Assembly (NCBI RefSeq): GCF_006385595.1
Contig: NZ_CP041046.1
Span: 1,736,001-1,800,000, forward strand
DNA from: Luteibacter pinisoli
GTDB lineage: Bacteria; Pseudomonadota; Gammaproteobacteria; Xanthomonadales; Rhodanobacteraceae
Length of the DNA: 64,000 nt
Direction of reading: 5' to 3'
The stretch's first letter is position 1; each line of letters starts with the position of its first letter. Below are positions 54,729-64,000 of this stretch, piece by piece. Under the pieces are notes generated by a model, which saw only the letters and a list, made by a program, of their open reading frames with translations, did no database searches and was not told where the DNA came from. The translations under genes and the position numbers were made by a program.

Positions 54729-56660
54729 ATGAATTCCACCTTCCGCCTTACCCTGGCCGGCCTGGCCATCGCGACCACGCTAGGCGCCACCGCCGGCACG
54801 TTCGATCCGCGCGAAACCTTCGCCCCGTTCACCTATCCGCAGGCCGTCAATGCGTATCGCTCGGGCAGCGGCATGCCCGGCCCGCTGTTCTGGCAGAACC
54901 GCGCCGACTACGACCTGTCCGCCACGCTGGACCCGGTGAAGAACACCATGGTCGGCAAGGCCACCATCCACTACACCAACAACAGCCCGGATGCGCTTGG
55001 CGTGCTTTGGCTGCAAATGGACGAAAACCGCTTTACCGAAGACGCCCGCGGCAACTTCACCGGCGACAAGGCGGAGAAGCGGCACACGGACGGCTACCGG
55101 ATCGCCTCGGTGACGGTGAACCAGGGTGGCAAGGTGGCGAAGGCCGCTTACGTGGTGGCCGATACGCGGATGCAGGTGCGCCTGCCCGACGCCGTCGCGG
55201 CGAAGGGCGGCAAGGTCGATGTCACCATCGAATATTCTTACGACATCCCCGGTGACTTCGGTGGCCGCACCGGCTTCGATCCGTCGAAGAACGGCAACAT
55301 CTACGAGATGGCCCAGTGGTACCCGCGCATGTGCGTGTACGACGACCAGCGCGGCTGGGACACGGCGCCCTACCTCAACAGCGAGTTCTACCTCGAGTAC
55401 GGCGACTTCAGCTACGCCATCACCGTGCCGTCGAACATGATCGTGGCCGGCTCGGGCGAGCTGGTGAACCCGGAAGACGTGCTGACGAAGACGCAGCAGG
55501 AACGCCTGGCCAAGGCCCGCAACAGCGACGCCACCGTGATGATCCGCACCGCGGAGGAAGTGACGCAGCCCTCCAGCCGGCCGAAGCAGGGTGGCACGCT
55601 GACCTGGAAGTTCCGCATGCAGAACACCCGTGACGTCGCCTTCGGCGCCTCCACGGCGTATGTGTGGGATGCCGCGCGGATCAACCTGCCCGAGGGCAGG
55701 AAGGCGCTGGCCATGTCGGTGTATCCGGCCGAGAGCGCGACGGCGAAGCTGTGGGGCCGCTCGACCGAGTTCATGAAGGCCTCGGTGGAACACTTCTCCA
55801 CCAAGTGGTACCCGTACCCCTACCCGGTGGCGATCAACGAAGGCGGCAGCGCGGCCAGCGGCATGGAATACCCCGGCATCGTGTTCGATCCCGCCGAGGC
55901 GCCGGCCAAGCCGCTGCACATGGTGACCGCGCATGAAATCGGCCACACCTGGTTCCCCATGATCGTGGGCAGTGACGAGCGCCGCAACGCGTGGATGGAC
56001 GAGGGCTTCAATACCTTCATCGACGTGTACGAGATGGACGCCTTCAACCACGGCGAGTTCGGCCCGAAGCGCGATGGCGAGTACGCGCCCAAGGGCGGCA
56101 ACCCGGTGGATGGCATCCTGCCCCTGCTAGCCGACGCCGATGCGCCGAGCCTCCTTATGGGCGCGGACATGGTGAAAGAGAAGTACCGCCACCCGGCCAC
56201 GTACTACAAGGCCGCGCTGGGCCTGGTGTTGCTGCGCGAGGAGATTATCGGGCCGGAGCGCTTCGACCCCGCCTTCCGCAAGTACATCGCCACGTGGGCG
56301 TACAAGCACCCGTCGCCGTCGGACTTCTTCCGGCTGATGGAGAGCGAAGCGGGCGAGGACCTGGGCTGGTTCTGGCGTGGCTGGTACGCCAACAACTGGC
56401 AGCTCGACCTGGCGGTGAGCAAGGTTGACGGCCAGGTGGTGACCATCGAAAACCGCGACCAGCTGGTGATGCCGGCGACCCTGCGCGTGACGTTCGACGA
56501 CAAGACCACGAAGGACATCCGCATCCCGGTGGAAACCTGGCAGCAGCACAAGACGTTCGACGTGAGCGTACCGGGTAGCCACAAGGTGGTGGCGGCGGTG
56601 ATCGACCCGGACCACAAGGTGCCCGATCGCGACCGTTCCAATAACAGCTGGCCTCGCTGA
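54729..56660 (+). CDS. M1-family zinc metallopeptidase, secreted
   Basis: A 643-residue gluzincin aminopeptidase-type protein. ATG 54729 gives the signal peptide MNSTFRLTLAGLAIATTLGATA. The zinc site is HEIGH, with His402, Glu403 and His406, and the third ligand Glu425 in MDEGF lies at exactly the HExxH-x18-E spacing of family M1. The N-terminal half is beta-rich and ends with an aminopeptidase-like segment GGSAASGMEYPGIVF, which replaces the usual GAMEN. The C-terminus has an Ig-like stretch ending DPDHKVPDRDRSNN. Probably a periplasmic or outer-surface peptidase; substrate unknown. Confidence 0.9.
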   Translation: MNSTFRLTLAGLAIATTLGATAGTFDPRETFAPFTYPQAVNAYRSGSGMPGPLFWQNRADYDLSATLDPVKNTMVGKATIHYTNNSPDALGVLWLQMDENRFTEDARGNFTGDKAEKRHTDGYRIASVTVNQGGKVAKAAYVVADTRMQVRLPDAVAAKGGKVDVTIEYSYDIPGDFGGRTGFDPSKNGNIYEMAQWYPRMCVYDDQRGWDTAPYLNSEFYLEYGDFSYAITVPSNMIVAGSGELVNPEDVLTKTQQERLAKARNSDATVMIRTAEEVTQPSSRPKQGGTLTWKFRMQNTRDVAFGASTAYVWDAARINLPEGRKALAMSVYPAESATAKLWGRSTEFMKASVEHFSTKWYPYPYPVAINEGGSAASGMEYPGIVFDPAEAPAKPLHMVTAHEIGHTWFPMIVGSDERRNAWMDEGFNTFIDVYEMDAFNHGEFGPKRDGEYAPKGGNPVDGILPLLADADAPSLLMGADMVKEKYRHPATYYKAALGLVLLREEIIGPERFDPAFRKYIATWAYKHPSPSDFFRLMESEAGEDLGWFWRGWYANNWQLDLAVSKVDGQVVTIENRDQLVMPATLRVTFDDKTTKDIRIPVETWQQHKTFDVSVPGSHKVVAAVIDPDHKVPDRDRSNNSWPR

Positions 56661-56671
56661 TACTGCGCGGC

Positions 56672-57289
56672 ATGCCCTCGCGTGCCGCCCTCTCTGACTC
56701 GTTCGCCGTGCTCGTCGCGGCCGTCGCCTGGCCGGCGCTGATGCTGCAGTACTGGCTGATGCTCTGGTCGGGCCCGGCGGGCGCGGAAACCGTCCGCTTC
56801 CTGAGTTTCTTCACGATCCTCTCGAACCTTCTGGTCGCCCTGGTCGCCGGTTCGGCGGCCACGGGCGGGAACTGGGCCTTCCTGCGGCTGTGGCGGGGCG
56901 CGCGCATCCGCGGCCTCGCCGCGCTGTCCATCACCGTCACCTGCCTGATCTACGCCACCGTGCTGCAGGGCCAGTGGCATCCGCAGGGATTGCCGCTCCT
57001 GGCCGATCGCATGCTGCACTACGTGGTGCCGGTGCTCTATGTCGCGTGGTGGCTGGCGCTGCTGCCGCACGGCAGCCTGCAATGGAGCGATGCGGTGCGC
57101 TGGCTGGCGTTCCCTGGGCTGTTCGCGGCGTGGACCCTGCTGCGCGGCGCGGTGGTCCACGAATACCCGTACCCGTTCATGGATGTGATACACCTGGGTT
57201 ACCCCCAGGTATTGCTCCATAGCGGCATGGTTGGCGCGCTTTTCCTCGTACTTGGCCTGATTTTCGTCGCCCTCGACCGAAAACTGTAA
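56672..57289 (+). CDS. Small integral membrane protein (Pr6Pr-like)
   Basis: A 205-residue, six-helix hydrophobic protein starting at ATG 56672, 11 bases after the peptidase stop. Strings like FFTILSNLLVAL, HYVVPVLYVAWWLAL and YPYPFMDV are consistent with the Pr6Pr family of bacterial membrane proteins. No catalytic or transport motif is obvious. Function unknown; the family label is from pattern memory and should be taken as moderate. Confidence 0.7.
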   Translation: MPSRAALSDSFAVLVAAVAWPALMLQYWLMLWSGPAGAETVRFLSFFTILSNLLVALVAGSAATGGNWAFLRLWRGARIRGLAALSITVTCLIYATVLQGQWHPQGLPLLADRMLHYVVPVLYVAWWLALLPHGSLQWSDAVRWLAFPGLFAAWTLLRGAVVHEYPYPFMDVIHLGYPQVLLHSGMVGALFLVLGLIFVALDRKL

Positions 57290-57328
57290 CAGCGCACCCG
57301 GCGCGCGACGCGGGCGTACAATAGGCGG

Positions 57329-59161
57329 ATGATCTTCCGCTGGTTCGAATCCCTGATCGACATCTTCCGCGACGCGCCCGATACGGCGCCGCCGAAGAGC
57401 GTCGTGCGTTTTTACGTCCACTACCTGCGCCAGGTGTGGAAGCTTTTCGTCGTGGCTTTGGCGTTTGGCCTGGCCGTGGCGCTGGTCGAGGTGGCACTGT
57501 TCGATTTCCTCGGCCGCGTGGTCGACATGGCGCAGAAGACGCCCGCGGCGACGTTCTTCCAGACGCACATGCAGACGCTGGTGTGGATGGCCTTTGTCGT
57601 GGTCGTCCTGCGGCCGTTTTTCATCGGCGTGCACGACCTGCTGGTGAACCAGGCGATCAACCCCGGCCTTACCGCGATGGTCCGCTGGCAGCAGCACCGT
57701 TACGTGCTGAAACAGAGCCTGGCGTTCTTCCAGAACGATTTCGCGGGCCGCATCGCCAACCGCATCATGCAGACCGGCCCGTCGCTGCGTGAGTCCGCGG
57801 TGCAGGTTGTCGATGCCATGTGGTACGTCTCCGTCTATGCGGGTACGTCCATTTACCTGTTCGCCAAGGCTGATATCTGGCTGGCCTTGCCCCTGGTCCT
57901 GTGGATCGGCGGCTACGTGGGCATGCTGGTGTTCTTCGTCCCGCGGGTGAAGGACCGGTCGTGGCATGCCTCGGAAGCGCGCTCGAAGCTCATGGGCCGC
58001 ATCGTCGACGGCTACAGCAACATCATGACGCTGAAGCTCTTCGCGCACACGAACCGCGAAGAGGGCTATGCGAAGGAAGCCATCCGCGAGCAGACCGACA
58101 AGCTGCGCGCACAGAACCGCATCATCACCACGATGGATGTCTCCATCACTTCGCTCAACGGCCTGCTCATCGCCGGCACCAGTGCGCTGGCGCTGTGGCT
58201 GTGGGTGCAGGGCACCGTGTCGACGGGGCAGGTGGCGCTGGCCGTCGGCCTGGTGATCCGCATCAACAACATGTCCGGCTGGATCATGTGGGTGGTGAAC
58301 GGCATCTTCGACAACATCGGTTCCGTGCAGGATGGCATCACCACCATCTCGCAGGAGCGCACCGTCGTGGACCGGCCCGATGCCGTGCCGCTGCGGGTGA
58401 CGAAGGGCGAGGTGCGTTTCGACGACATCCACTTCCACTACGGCAAGAGCGGCGGCGTCATCAGCGGGCTCGACCTGATCGTGCGGCCGGGCGAGAAGAT
58501 CGGCCTGGTCGGTCCGTCGGGCGCGGGCAAGTCCACCCTGGTGAACGTGCTGCTGCGCCTGTACGACCTGGAAGAAGGCCACATCATCATCGATGGCCAG
58601 GACATCGCGAAGGTCACCCAGGAATCGCTGCGCTCGAAGATCGGCGTGGTGACCCAGGACACCTCGCTGCTGCACCGTTCCATTCGCGACAATCTCCTGT
58701 ACGGCCGCCCCGACGCGACCGAAGCCGAGATGGCCGAAGCCGTGCGCAAGGCGCGGGCTGACGAATTCGTGCCGTTGCTGTCGGATGGGGAAGGGCGCAT
58801 GGGTTATGACGCGCACGCCGGCGAGCGCGGGGTGAAGCTGTCCGGCGGCCAGCGCCAGCGCATCGCCATTGCCCGCGTGCTGCTGAAGGATGCGCCGATC
58901 CTGGTGCTGGACGAAGCGACCTCGGCGCTCGATTCGGAAGCGGAAGCCGCGATCCAGGAAAGCCTGGAAACCTTGATGCAGGGCAAGACGGTGATCGCCA
59001 TCGCGCATCGCCTGTCGACGATTGCCCGGATGGATCGCCTGGTGGTCATGGAAAAGGGCGCCATCGTCGAGACCGGCACGCATAGCGAGCTGATTGCCCA
59101 CGGTGGCCTGTATGCGCGCCTGTGGGCCCACCAGACCGGTGGCTTCGTCGGCGTGGAATAA
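57329..59161 (+). CDS. ABC exporter, fused membrane and ATPase domains
   Basis: A 610-residue half-transporter that would act as a homodimer in the inner membrane. Six helices span residues ~35-320. The ATPase domain begins near 350 with the A-loop region VRFDDIHFHYG, Walker A GPSGAGKST, Q-loop VTQDTSLL, signature LSGGQRQRIAIARVLL and Walker B ILVLDEATSALD, then the H-loop in IAIAHRLSTI. Overall it resembles MsbA-type and multidrug exporters, but no substrate is evident from the neighbours. Confidence 0.92.
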   Translation: MIFRWFESLIDIFRDAPDTAPPKSVVRFYVHYLRQVWKLFVVALAFGLAVALVEVALFDFLGRVVDMAQKTPAATFFQTHMQTLVWMAFVVVVLRPFFIGVHDLLVNQAINPGLTAMVRWQQHRYVLKQSLAFFQNDFAGRIANRIMQTGPSLRESAVQVVDAMWYVSVYAGTSIYLFAKADIWLALPLVLWIGGYVGMLVFFVPRVKDRSWHASEARSKLMGRIVDGYSNIMTLKLFAHTNREEGYAKEAIREQTDKLRAQNRIITTMDVSITSLNGLLIAGTSALALWLWVQGTVSTGQVALAVGLVIRINNMSGWIMWVVNGIFDNIGSVQDGITTISQERTVVDRPDAVPLRVTKGEVRFDDIHFHYGKSGGVISGLDLIVRPGEKIGLVGPSGAGKSTLVNVLLRLYDLEEGHIIIDGQDIAKVTQESLRSKIGVVTQDTSLLHRSIRDNLLYGRPDATEAEMAEAVRKARADEFVPLLSDGEGRMGYDAHAGERGVKLSGGQRQRIAIARVLLKDAPILVLDEATSALDSEAEAAIQESLETLMQGKTVIAIAHRLSTIARMDRLVVMEKGAIVETGTHSELIAHGGLYARLWAHQTGGFVGVE

Positions 59162-59262
59162 GCCGCCGTGTTGAATGTTATTTAACGCTGCCGCGCAAAC
59201 AATCCGCTTGCCTGCGGCGGTGCACCAGCGACAATGGGGCTCCCCATCCCCGCGAGGTTCGC

Positions 59263-60165
59263 ATGTCAGCCGCTGCCCAGACCCCTGCCGAACCACTCGC
59301 CACCGCCACCGAGCGTGACTGGCGCACGGGCGCCGAACTCGTTGCCTTGGGCGCCATCTGGGGCGGCTCGTTCCTGTTCATGCGCGTGGCCGCCAAGGAT
59401 TTTGGCCCGTTCCCCATGGTCGCCACCCGGCTGGCCTTCGGCTCGGTTATCCTGCTGCCGCTGCTGTGGCGTGCCCGCGCCACCATCCGCGCGGCTCACC
59501 TGTGGAAGATGCTCCTCCTGGGCGGTCTCAGCGCCGCCATCCCGTTCACCCTGTTTGCCTGGGGCGCCGAGCGCGCACCGGCGGGCATCGGCGCCATCGC
59601 CAACAGCATGACGGTGCTGTTCGCCGCGCTGGTGGCCTTCATCGGCTTCGGCGAGAAGATCGGCACGCGCAAGGCCATCGCCCTGGTGGCGGGGTTCGTC
59701 GGGGTGGTGATCCTGGCCAGTGGCAAGACGGCGGGTGAGAACGTGGGCATGGCGGCGCTGGCCGGTGCGGCGGCATCGTTCTGCTACGGGCTGGCCGCCA
59801 ACCTGATCAAGCGGTTCCTGTCCGACATTGCGCCCACCGCCGTGGCGGCGGGCTGCCTGCTCGGTGCCACCCTGCTCACCGCGCCGCTGGCCTGGCTGAC
59901 CTGGCCCGAGGCACCGATCCCGGCGAAGTCCTGGGCCTGTGTGGTCGCCCTTGGCGTACTCTCCACCGGCCTCGCGTACGCCTTCTACTTCCGGCTGATC
60001 CAGAAGATCGGCGCGCCGCGTGCGGCCACGTCGACCTACCTTGTGCCGCTGTTTGGCGTGGCCTGGGCCTGGATGTTCCTGGGCGAGGCGCTTACCCCGA
60101 CGATGGCCCTGGCCGGCGCGATCATCCTGGGCAGCGTCCTCTTCAGCCAGAAAAGCAAGGCCTAA
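59263..60165 (+). CDS. EamA/DMT-family transporter
   Basis: A 300-residue membrane protein with ten predicted helices arranged as two EamA repeats (ALGAIWGGSFLFMRVAAKDFGP and AGAAASFCYGLAANLIKRFL). ATG 59263 has GAGG 6 bases upstream. The C-terminal repeat ends with the typical YLVPLFGVAWAWMFLGEALTPTMALAGAIILGSVLF. Members export amino acids, metabolites or drugs; substrate unknown here. Confidence 0.92.
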   Translation: MSAAAQTPAEPLATATERDWRTGAELVALGAIWGGSFLFMRVAAKDFGPFPMVATRLAFGSVILLPLLWRARATIRAAHLWKMLLLGGLSAAIPFTLFAWGAERAPAGIGAIANSMTVLFAALVAFIGFGEKIGTRKAIALVAGFVGVVILASGKTAGENVGMAALAGAAASFCYGLAANLIKRFLSDIAPTAVAAGCLLGATLLTAPLAWLTWPEAPIPAKSWACVVALGVLSTGLAYAFYFRLIQKIGAPRAATSTYLVPLFGVAWAWMFLGEALTPTMALAGAIILGSVLFSQKSKA

Positions 60166-60235
60166 GCGCTCTCTTCCGTCAGCGGCCCGGTCGCGGCATA
60201 GTCTGGAACATCGTTTTTCCAGCAGGGGATTCCCA

Positions 60236-61864
60236 ATGTCGCGTCTTCGCCACCTCCTCGCCTTCGGGGTCACGTCGTTCGTCGTCGCACTGGCCGCGCA
60301 GGCCCAGGACGCCGCTCCCGCCCCGAGCGCCGCCAGCGCCGAGGCCCGCCCGCCGGCGCTGGCGGACTTCGATGCCTACGTCGACGCGACCCGCAAGCAG
60401 TTCGACGTGCCCGGCATCGCCGTGGCCATCGTGAAAGACGGCAAGATCGTGCTCGAGATGGGCTCGGGTGTGCGCAAGCTGGGCGACCCGGCGAAGGTCG
60501 ATGCGCACACGCGCTTCGCCATCGCGTCCAACACCAAGGCGTTCACCGCCGCCTCGCTGGCCATCCTTGCCGACGAGAAGAAGCTCGACATGAACGACCG
60601 CGTGGTCGATCGCCTTCCGTGGTTCCAGATGTCCGACCCGTACGTCACCCGCGAAATGCGCGTGCGCGACCTGCTGGCCCACCGCAGCGGCCTGAGCCTG
60701 GGCGCGGGTGACCTGCTGTACTGGCCGGCCACCACGTACACCACGAAGGAAGTGGTCGAGCGGCTGCGCTACGTGCCGATCACGAACAGCTTCCGTGCCG
60801 AGTACGCTTACGACAACATCCTGTTCGCGGTCGCCGGCCTCGTGATCGAACAGGTCTCGGGCAAGCCCTGGGCGGATTTCGTCCGCGACCGGATCTTCCA
60901 GCCGCTGGGCATGAGCGAATCCATCACCAGCGCACCGGATCACATCAACCCGGGCGACGACACGGCCATCGGCCACGCCAAGTTCGACTTCAAGGACCTG
61001 AAGCCGGTCGAGCCGATGTCGTGGAACAACAACCCGTCGGCGGGTGGCATTTATTCCAGCGTGCACGACCTGTCGAAGTGGATGACCATGCAGCTGGCCG
61101 GTGGCGTCTATACCGATGCCAACGGCAGGGAACAGCGCCTGTTCTCCGCCGCACGGCAGAAGGAAATGTGGTCGCTGCTGACGCCCATCCGTATTTCCGA
61201 ACCGAGCGTGCCTGAGCTGAAGGCGGCCGTGCCGAACTTCTCCGGTTACGGCGAAGGCTGGTTCGTGTCCGACTACCGCGGCCACAAGCTGGTCTGGCAC
61301 ACCGGCGGCTGGCCGGGCATGGTCTCGCGCCTTACCCTGGTGCCCGACCTCAACCTGGGCGTGGTGGTGCTGACCAACCAGGAGAGCGGCGCAGCGTTCC
61401 AGGCGGTGACGATGCGCGCGCTGGATGCGTACATGGATGCGCCGAAGACCGACTGGATCGCGGCGTATGCGGCATCGGTGAAGAAGATGGAAGGCAACGC
61501 CGACGACAGCATGAAGAAGCACGAAGCGGACCGCGCGAAGGGCGCGAAGCCCTCGCTGCCGCTGGACGGCTACGTCGGCACGTATCGCGATCCGTGGTAT
61601 GGCGACGTCAAGGTGACGAAGGCCGGCGGCAAGCTGGTCATGAGCTTCACCAGGACCGCGCAGCTCACCGGCACGCTGGAGCCCTGGCAGCACGACACGT
61701 TCATCGCGCACTGGAACGATCGCTCGCTCAACGGCGATGCGTTCGTCAACTTCGCGCTGGACCCGGATGGCAAGGTGCGGGAAGTGCGCATGGAGCCGGT
61801 GTCGCCGCTGACCGATTTCAGCTTCGACTTCCAGGACCTGCGCCTGGCGCCCGTCAAGCCTTGA
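60236..61864 (+). CDS. Secreted serine hydrolase, beta-lactamase (class C-like) fold
   Basis: A 542-residue exported protein (signal peptide MSRLRHLLAFGVTSFVVALAAQAQ; AGGGGA before ATG 60236). The active-site set of the beta-lactamase/PBP-like family is present: Ser98-Asn-Thr-Lys101, Tyr192-Asp-Asn194, and His355-Thr-Gly-Gly in place of KTG. The C-terminal ~110 residues (from YVGTYRDPWYGDVKVTKAGG) match a DUF3471-like beta domain. Such proteins are often esterases or D-amino-peptidases rather than true beta-lactamases. The stop abuts that of the convergent channel gene. Confidence 0.9.
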   Translation: MSRLRHLLAFGVTSFVVALAAQAQDAAPAPSAASAEARPPALADFDAYVDATRKQFDVPGIAVAIVKDGKIVLEMGSGVRKLGDPAKVDAHTRFAIASNTKAFTAASLAILADEKKLDMNDRVVDRLPWFQMSDPYVTREMRVRDLLAHRSGLSLGAGDLLYWPATTYTTKEVVERLRYVPITNSFRAEYAYDNILFAVAGLVIEQVSGKPWADFVRDRIFQPLGMSESITSAPDHINPGDDTAIGHAKFDFKDLKPVEPMSWNNNPSAGGIYSSVHDLSKWMTMQLAGGVYTDANGREQRLFSAARQKEMWSLLTPIRISEPSVPELKAAVPNFSGYGEGWFVSDYRGHKLVWHTGGWPGMVSRLTLVPDLNLGVVVLTNQESGAAFQAVTMRALDAYMDAPKTDWIAAYAASVKKMEGNADDSMKKHEADRAKGAKPSLPLDGYVGTYRDPWYGDVKVTKAGGKLVMSFTRTAQLTGTLEPWQHDTFIAHWNDRSLNGDAFVNFALDPDGKVREVRMEPVSPLTDFSFDFQDLRLAPVKP

Positions 61865-64000
61865 TCACCCCGGATCCGTTGACGCCTTCGGGGCTGCGGC
61901 CCCGGTAGGCCCGATGAGTTCACTCATGTCGCCGCCGGACCGCAGCACCAGGTCCTGCGGCCGCAGGAGCGGAATCTGCGCCTGGCGCAGGCGCGCGATG
62001 ATGTCGAACAACAGGTCGCTCTTTACGCCGCCCACGTCACGTGGGCTGCCCACGTAGCAGGTGATCGCAAAGGTCATCGCCGCGCGGTCGATGCTGTCCA
62101 GGGTCACCGACGGGGCAGGGGTGTCGGTGACGGCCTGGTGCGCCTCCATGGCTTCGAGCATGTGCGTGCGCACGTCCACCGGATCCGAATCCAGCGGAAG
62201 CGGGAACTTGATCAGCACGCGGCCCTGCGGGTTCGCCATCGTCATGTTCCGCACCGGCTTGGTGATGAACGACGAGTTCGGCACGATGATCGTGGAGCGG
62301 TCCGACACCTGGATCTCGGTGGCGCGCACGTTGATCCGGCGGATGTCGCCTTCGGCATCGTCGAGCACCACCCAGTCGCCGACCTTCACCGGGCGCTCGG
62401 CCAGCAGGATCAGGCCGGAAATGAAGTTCTGCACGATCGCCTGCAGGCCGAAACCGATACCCACGGACAGGGCCGACGCAACCCAGGCGATGTTCTGCAG
62501 CGACACGCCCAGGGCCAGCAGCGCGATGGACACCACGGTGACGACGCCAACGTAACCCAGCAGCGTCGTCAGCGAACTGCGCATCCCCGGGTCGAGGTTG
62601 GTGCGTGGCAGGTACTGGTCCGCCAGCCACGCCTTCAGCACGCGCACCGCGAGCAGGCCAAGGAAGAACATGCCGATGGCGGTGAGGACGCGGTCGGGCT
62701 GCAGCTTCACGCCGTAGATTTCCAGCGCCTGGAGCTTGTCGGCCAGGGTGGAGAGATCCGACGTCGTGGCACCGAAACCGGAGGCGACAACGGTAAGCGC
62801 GAAGAGGAACAGGGCAAGGCGGGCGACGCCGGAGAGCAGGACGCCGGCCTGGTCGAGCAGCTTGGGGTGGGTGCCGAAGAGGGCCTGGGCGCGTGCACTC
62901 ATCGGGCCCTTTTCCGATAGCGCGGTCTCGAACAGGTCATCCACCAGGCGCATCGCAAGGTAGGTGGCGGCGATGACCACCATGGTCCACACCACCTGGA
63001 TGGCCATCCACGTGGCGAAAGCGATGAAGCCGGCGAGCAGGCCAATCCACGAGGCAACGACCGCGACCCACGCGGCAGCGATCATCAGGCTCGCCCAGAT
63101 CGGCCGCGGCGCGGGCGGCGTGCCGTCTTCATCGACATGATGCGTACGGCTCAGGCGCATCAGCGCCATGGCGGTGATCACCGAGGCGAGCAGGGCGATG
63201 ATGCTGCTGAACAGGACTTCCACCGCGAGGCTCGCACCGATCGTGCGGTTGATCTCGCGCAGGAAGAAAAACAACACGAACACGGCCGAGAACATCATCG
63301 GGAAGCGGCGCAGGCTGTTCGCCGTTTCGTCGGTCAGCGTCGGCAGGCGCCACGACGGCCGCTTCGCGGAAATCAGCGCACGGCCGAGCCCGGCGATGAA
63401 CGCGCCGACGAACACCAGGTGCACGATGACCTTGGCGACACCGTCGATTTCATCGGTGAGCGTGTCGTTCCAGTTGATGCCCGTGTAGAGCAGCTGGGTA
63501 CCGAGGCCCGTGGTGAGCGCCGAGGTCAGGGTGATGCCGACGATCAGCGCCGAACGGCGCAGGCGCCCGGGCGGCATGCGGTTGGCGGTGAGGCTGCGCA
63601 CCCGCTGTTCAATCCAGTAGCGCACGCCACTCATCAACAGCAGGCCGAGGACGAGGCAGGTGATGAAGGCGATGCGGTTGCCATCGGTCCAGCTGTTGGC
63701 GAGGTCCGTCTGGGCCTGGCCGGCCAGTGCACGAAGGTTGGCGGCGTCGCGGGGCAGGGCCCGGGCCGGCTCCGACCAGAAGGGTTTGGACAGCGGTGAG
63801 TACGTGCGGCGGGAGATGCGCTCCTGGAAGCGCGTGCGGCGCAGGTCGGAGAGGGCATTCGAGGTCTGGGTGGCCTCGAGCGCCATGGCGTCGGCCTGCT
63901 TGATCTGCCCGTCGACGGCGTCGAAGGCCTTCTGGGCATCCTTGCGCGCCTGGACCACCTCGGGTGGCTCCTTGCTTCCTCCGGTGGGCACGGGGCCGAG
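61865..64000 (-). CDS. Large mechanosensitive channel (MscS superfamily), 5' end outside window
   Basis: The frame stays open to the right edge, so the N-terminus, probably with a signal peptide, is missing. At least 711 residues are visible. An N-terminal helical periplasmic region like DUF3772 (KDAQKAFDAVDGQIKQADAMALEATQTSN) leads into about eleven membrane helices. The MscS core is VASALSVGIGFGLQAIVQNFISGLILLAERPVKVGDWVVLDDAEGDIRRINVRATEIQVSDRSTIIVPNSSF. This layout resembles YjeP/MscK-type large channels without a potassium-regulated domain. A GTG at 63991 could be an internal start but is not needed. Confidence 0.9.
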   Translation of the reverse strand, partial: LGPVPTGGSKEPPEVVQARKDAQKAFDAVDGQIKQADAMALEATQTSNALSDLRRTRFQERISRRTYSPLSKPFWSEPARALPRDAANLRALAGQAQTDLANSWTDGNRIAFITCLVLGLLLMSGVRYWIEQRVRSLTANRMPPGRLRRSALIVGITLTSALTTGLGTQLLYTGINWNDTLTDEIDGVAKVIVHLVFVGAFIAGLGRALISAKRPSWRLPTLTDETANSLRRFPMMFSAVFVLFFFLREINRTIGASLAVEVLFSSIIALLASVITAMALMRLSRTHHVDEDGTPPAPRPIWASLMIAAAWVAVVASWIGLLAGFIAFATWMAIQVVWTMVVIAATYLAMRLVDDLFETALSEKGPMSARAQALFGTHPKLLDQAGVLLSGVARLALFLFALTVVASGFGATTSDLSTLADKLQALEIYGVKLQPDRVLTAIGMFFLGLLAVRVLKAWLADQYLPRTNLDPGMRSSLTTLLGYVGVVTVVSIALLALGVSLQNIAWVASALSVGIGFGLQAIVQNFISGLILLAERPVKVGDWVVLDDAEGDIRRINVRATEIQVSDRSTIIVPNSSFITKPVRNMTMANPQGRVLIKFPLPLDSDPVDVRTHMLEAMEAHQAVTDTPAPSVTLDSIDRAAMTFAITCYVGSPRDVGGVKSDLLFDIIARLRQAQIPLLRPQDLVLRSGGDMSELIGPTGAAAPKASTDPG

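Noticed and set aside
56204..59296. 1030-codon minus-strand frame opposite the peptidase tail, small membrane protein and ABC exporter
   Set aside because: It spans three well-supported plus-strand genes, is His/Arg/Asp-rich without motifs, and has no ribosome-binding site.
60236..61864. Serine hydrolase as an antibiotic-resistance beta-lactamase
   Set aside because: The KTG box is HTGG and a DUF3471-like C-terminal domain is present, which fits esterase/peptidase relatives better than AmpC.

Overview
The window is a GC-rich, densely packed bacterial chromosome segment. Gene content and order (prfB-lysS, smc-zipA, cmk-rpsA-ihfB-lapA-lapB, a WbpL/WbpM-type pair next to galU, GlgE-pathway genes, PilA-like pilin sequence) point to a gammaproteobacterium of the Xanthomonadales/Rhodanobacteraceae type (Luteibacter/Dyella-like). 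This is inferred from gene content, not from a marker-gene search. I see no rRNA, tRNA, CRISPR array, transposase, integrase or phage gene, and base composition looks even throughout.

Layout. 1-4.5 kb: 3' part of an asparagine synthetase, prfB with an intact programmed +1 frameshift, lysS, a YciI-like protein and a BolA-like protein. 4.6-9.2 kb: smc and zipA. 9.4-26.7 kb: seven genes in one tight run, glgE, treS-mak fusion, glgB, glgX, treZ, malQ, treY. Together they join the GlgE route (trehalose to maltose to maltose-1-phosphate to branched alpha-glucan) to the TreX/TreY/TreZ route (alpha-glucan back to trehalose); most junctions are GTGA overlaps. 26.7-30 kb: a small acyl-CoA-binding protein on the minus strand, then cmk, rpsA and ihfB. 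30.1-35.3 kb: lapA-lapB, a polyprenyl-phosphate sugar-1-phosphate transferase, a WbpM/CapD-type dehydratase and galU form an overlapping envelope/LPS run. 35.3-39.5 kb: a secreted amidase (minus), two multiheme cytochromes c (plus) and a Mug-type DNA glycosylase (minus). 39.5-43.1 kb: an MscS-family channel, a DUF1003 protein and typA (minus).

43.2-48.2 kb is the least ordinary part. It holds a 736-residue predicted lipoprotein whose last ~145 residues look like a type IV pilin body (minus), an unrecognised secreted protein, and a 3-hydroxybutyrate-oligomer-hydrolase-like enzyme. 48.3-52.2 kb: ppiB, an aspartate aminotransferase, mdh and a cation diffusion facilitator. 52.2-52.53 kb is the only gene-free stretch over 300 bases, and it is packed with palindromes. 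52.5-64 kb: gnd and a glutathionyl-hydroquinone reductase (minus), an M1-type metallopeptidase, a small membrane protein, an ABC exporter, an EamA transporter and a beta-lactamase-fold hydrolase (plus), and a large mechanosensitive channel running off the right edge (minus).

Most of the window is core metabolism and information processing. The best candidates for new biology are the lipoprotein-pilin fusion (43256-45466), the palindrome-rich spacer (52191-52527), the inactive-looking amylase-like half of GlgE, and the altered catalytic motif of the Mug-type glycosylase.
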